Assembly (NCBI RefSeq): GCF_003086295.3
Contig: NC_092044.1
Location: forward strand, 68,639,213-68,703,212
Direction: 5' to 3'
Source of the DNA: Arachis hypogaea
Taxonomy: Eukaryota > Streptophyta > Magnoliopsida > Fabales > Fabaceae
DNA length: 64,000 nt
Shown: piece after piece, positions 63,756 through 64,000 of the stretch
Layout: the number at the start of each line of letters is the position of its first letter
How positions within the stretch are numbered: position 1 is the first letter of the stretch
Notes under the pieces: generated by a model
What the model saw: only the letters and a program-made list of their open reading frames with translations
What the model was told of the DNA's origin: nothing
The model's database searches: none
Made by a program: the position numbers and the translations under genes

Positions 63756-64000
63756 TGATAAACCACTATTTTATGATATATCTTGTGCTTTAATTGAATG
63801 ATTTTATCAATTCCTCACCCTCTTATTCATATGAATTTGCATGGTTTTACAATTCCTTCCTTGTTTTATGATATATGAGAAAACATGTTTCCTATGCTTT
63901 AAAAATATTAAATTTAATTATCCTTTATTACCATTCGATGACGTGATTTGTGTGTTGAGTACTTTCAGGTTTTATAGGGCAAGAATGACCTAAAGGATGG
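63756..64000 (+). repeat. LTR L, start of another F-group LTR (runs off window)
   Basis: TGATAAACCACTATTTTATG onward, similar to the F LTR start for 245 bp. No PPT precedes it, so it is not H's 3' LTR but a separate insertion (5' LTR or solo LTR) into H. Its TSD would be the five bases before 63756, GTGTG. Confidence 0.7.

Noticed and set aside
63756..64000. H's own 3' LTR
   Set aside because: H sequence before it stops well short of where F has its AGGA hairpin and PPT, so it is a separate insertion.

Overview
This window looks like plant intergenic DNA from a papilionoid legume, most likely peanut or a wild relative (Arachis). The organism call rests on recall: the TGGCGTTTAACGCCA palindromes and the Athila-type Ty3/gypsy proteins are typical of Arachis retrotransposons (possibly the FIDEL group). 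I could not run a search. I found no host gene, tRNA, rRNA or CRISPR array. Every stretch can be assigned to LTR retrotransposons, nearly all decayed, and nearly all protein-coding remnants are gag, protease, reverse transcriptase, RNase H, integrase or a third ORF of such elements.

Layout: the window is one very old plus-strand element (called H here) split by nested insertions, most of them proved by 5-bp target-site duplications (TSDs). H's 5' LTR lies in pieces at 2020-2970, 4635-4840 and 15025-15244. Its interior lies at 15245-16496, 17925-18135, 39966-41828, 53075-53865 and 63479-63755. Inserted into H are: element D (1-2019, start outside the window); solo LTR B (2971-4634, TSD accac); a truncated Athila-type element A1 (about 4841-13883) that sits between two copies of a 1.34-kb H/B segment; solo LTR C1 (16497-17919, TSD aagag); minus-strand element I (18136-39960, TSD attat); minus-strand element E (41829-53069, TSD aagaa); minus-strand solo LTR S (53866-63473, TSD gagat); and another LTR, L, from 63756 to the end. 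Inside I lie solo LTR C2 (24980-26443) and a complete minus-strand Athila element A2 (26774-39872, TSD catgc). Inside A2's reverse transcriptase lies solo LTR K (33711-35234, TSD gtggc). Inside S lies a complete plus-strand element F (54851-62991, TSD cgtac/catac). H and F carry no polymerase genes.

How the parts work together: A and E encode the Athila gag-pol set (capsid, aspartic protease, RT, RNase H, DD35E integrase, no chromodomain). F and H encode only a Pro/Tyr/acid-rich protein plus a small 3' ORF, and would need enzymes supplied in trans. Element I joins an F-type leader protein to a broken pol. All tRNA primer sites read as tRNA-Asp.

The most interesting signal is a shared set of small structured modules. 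A hairpin with an AGGA/GGGA loop precedes the polypurine tract in D, A, E, F and I. Its stem is rewritten but still paired between groups, and second copies lie inside A, F and H. Other modules are a conserved box just after the main ORF, hairpins at the LTR start, in U3 and near the LTR end, and family-specific palindrome clusters at equivalent sites.
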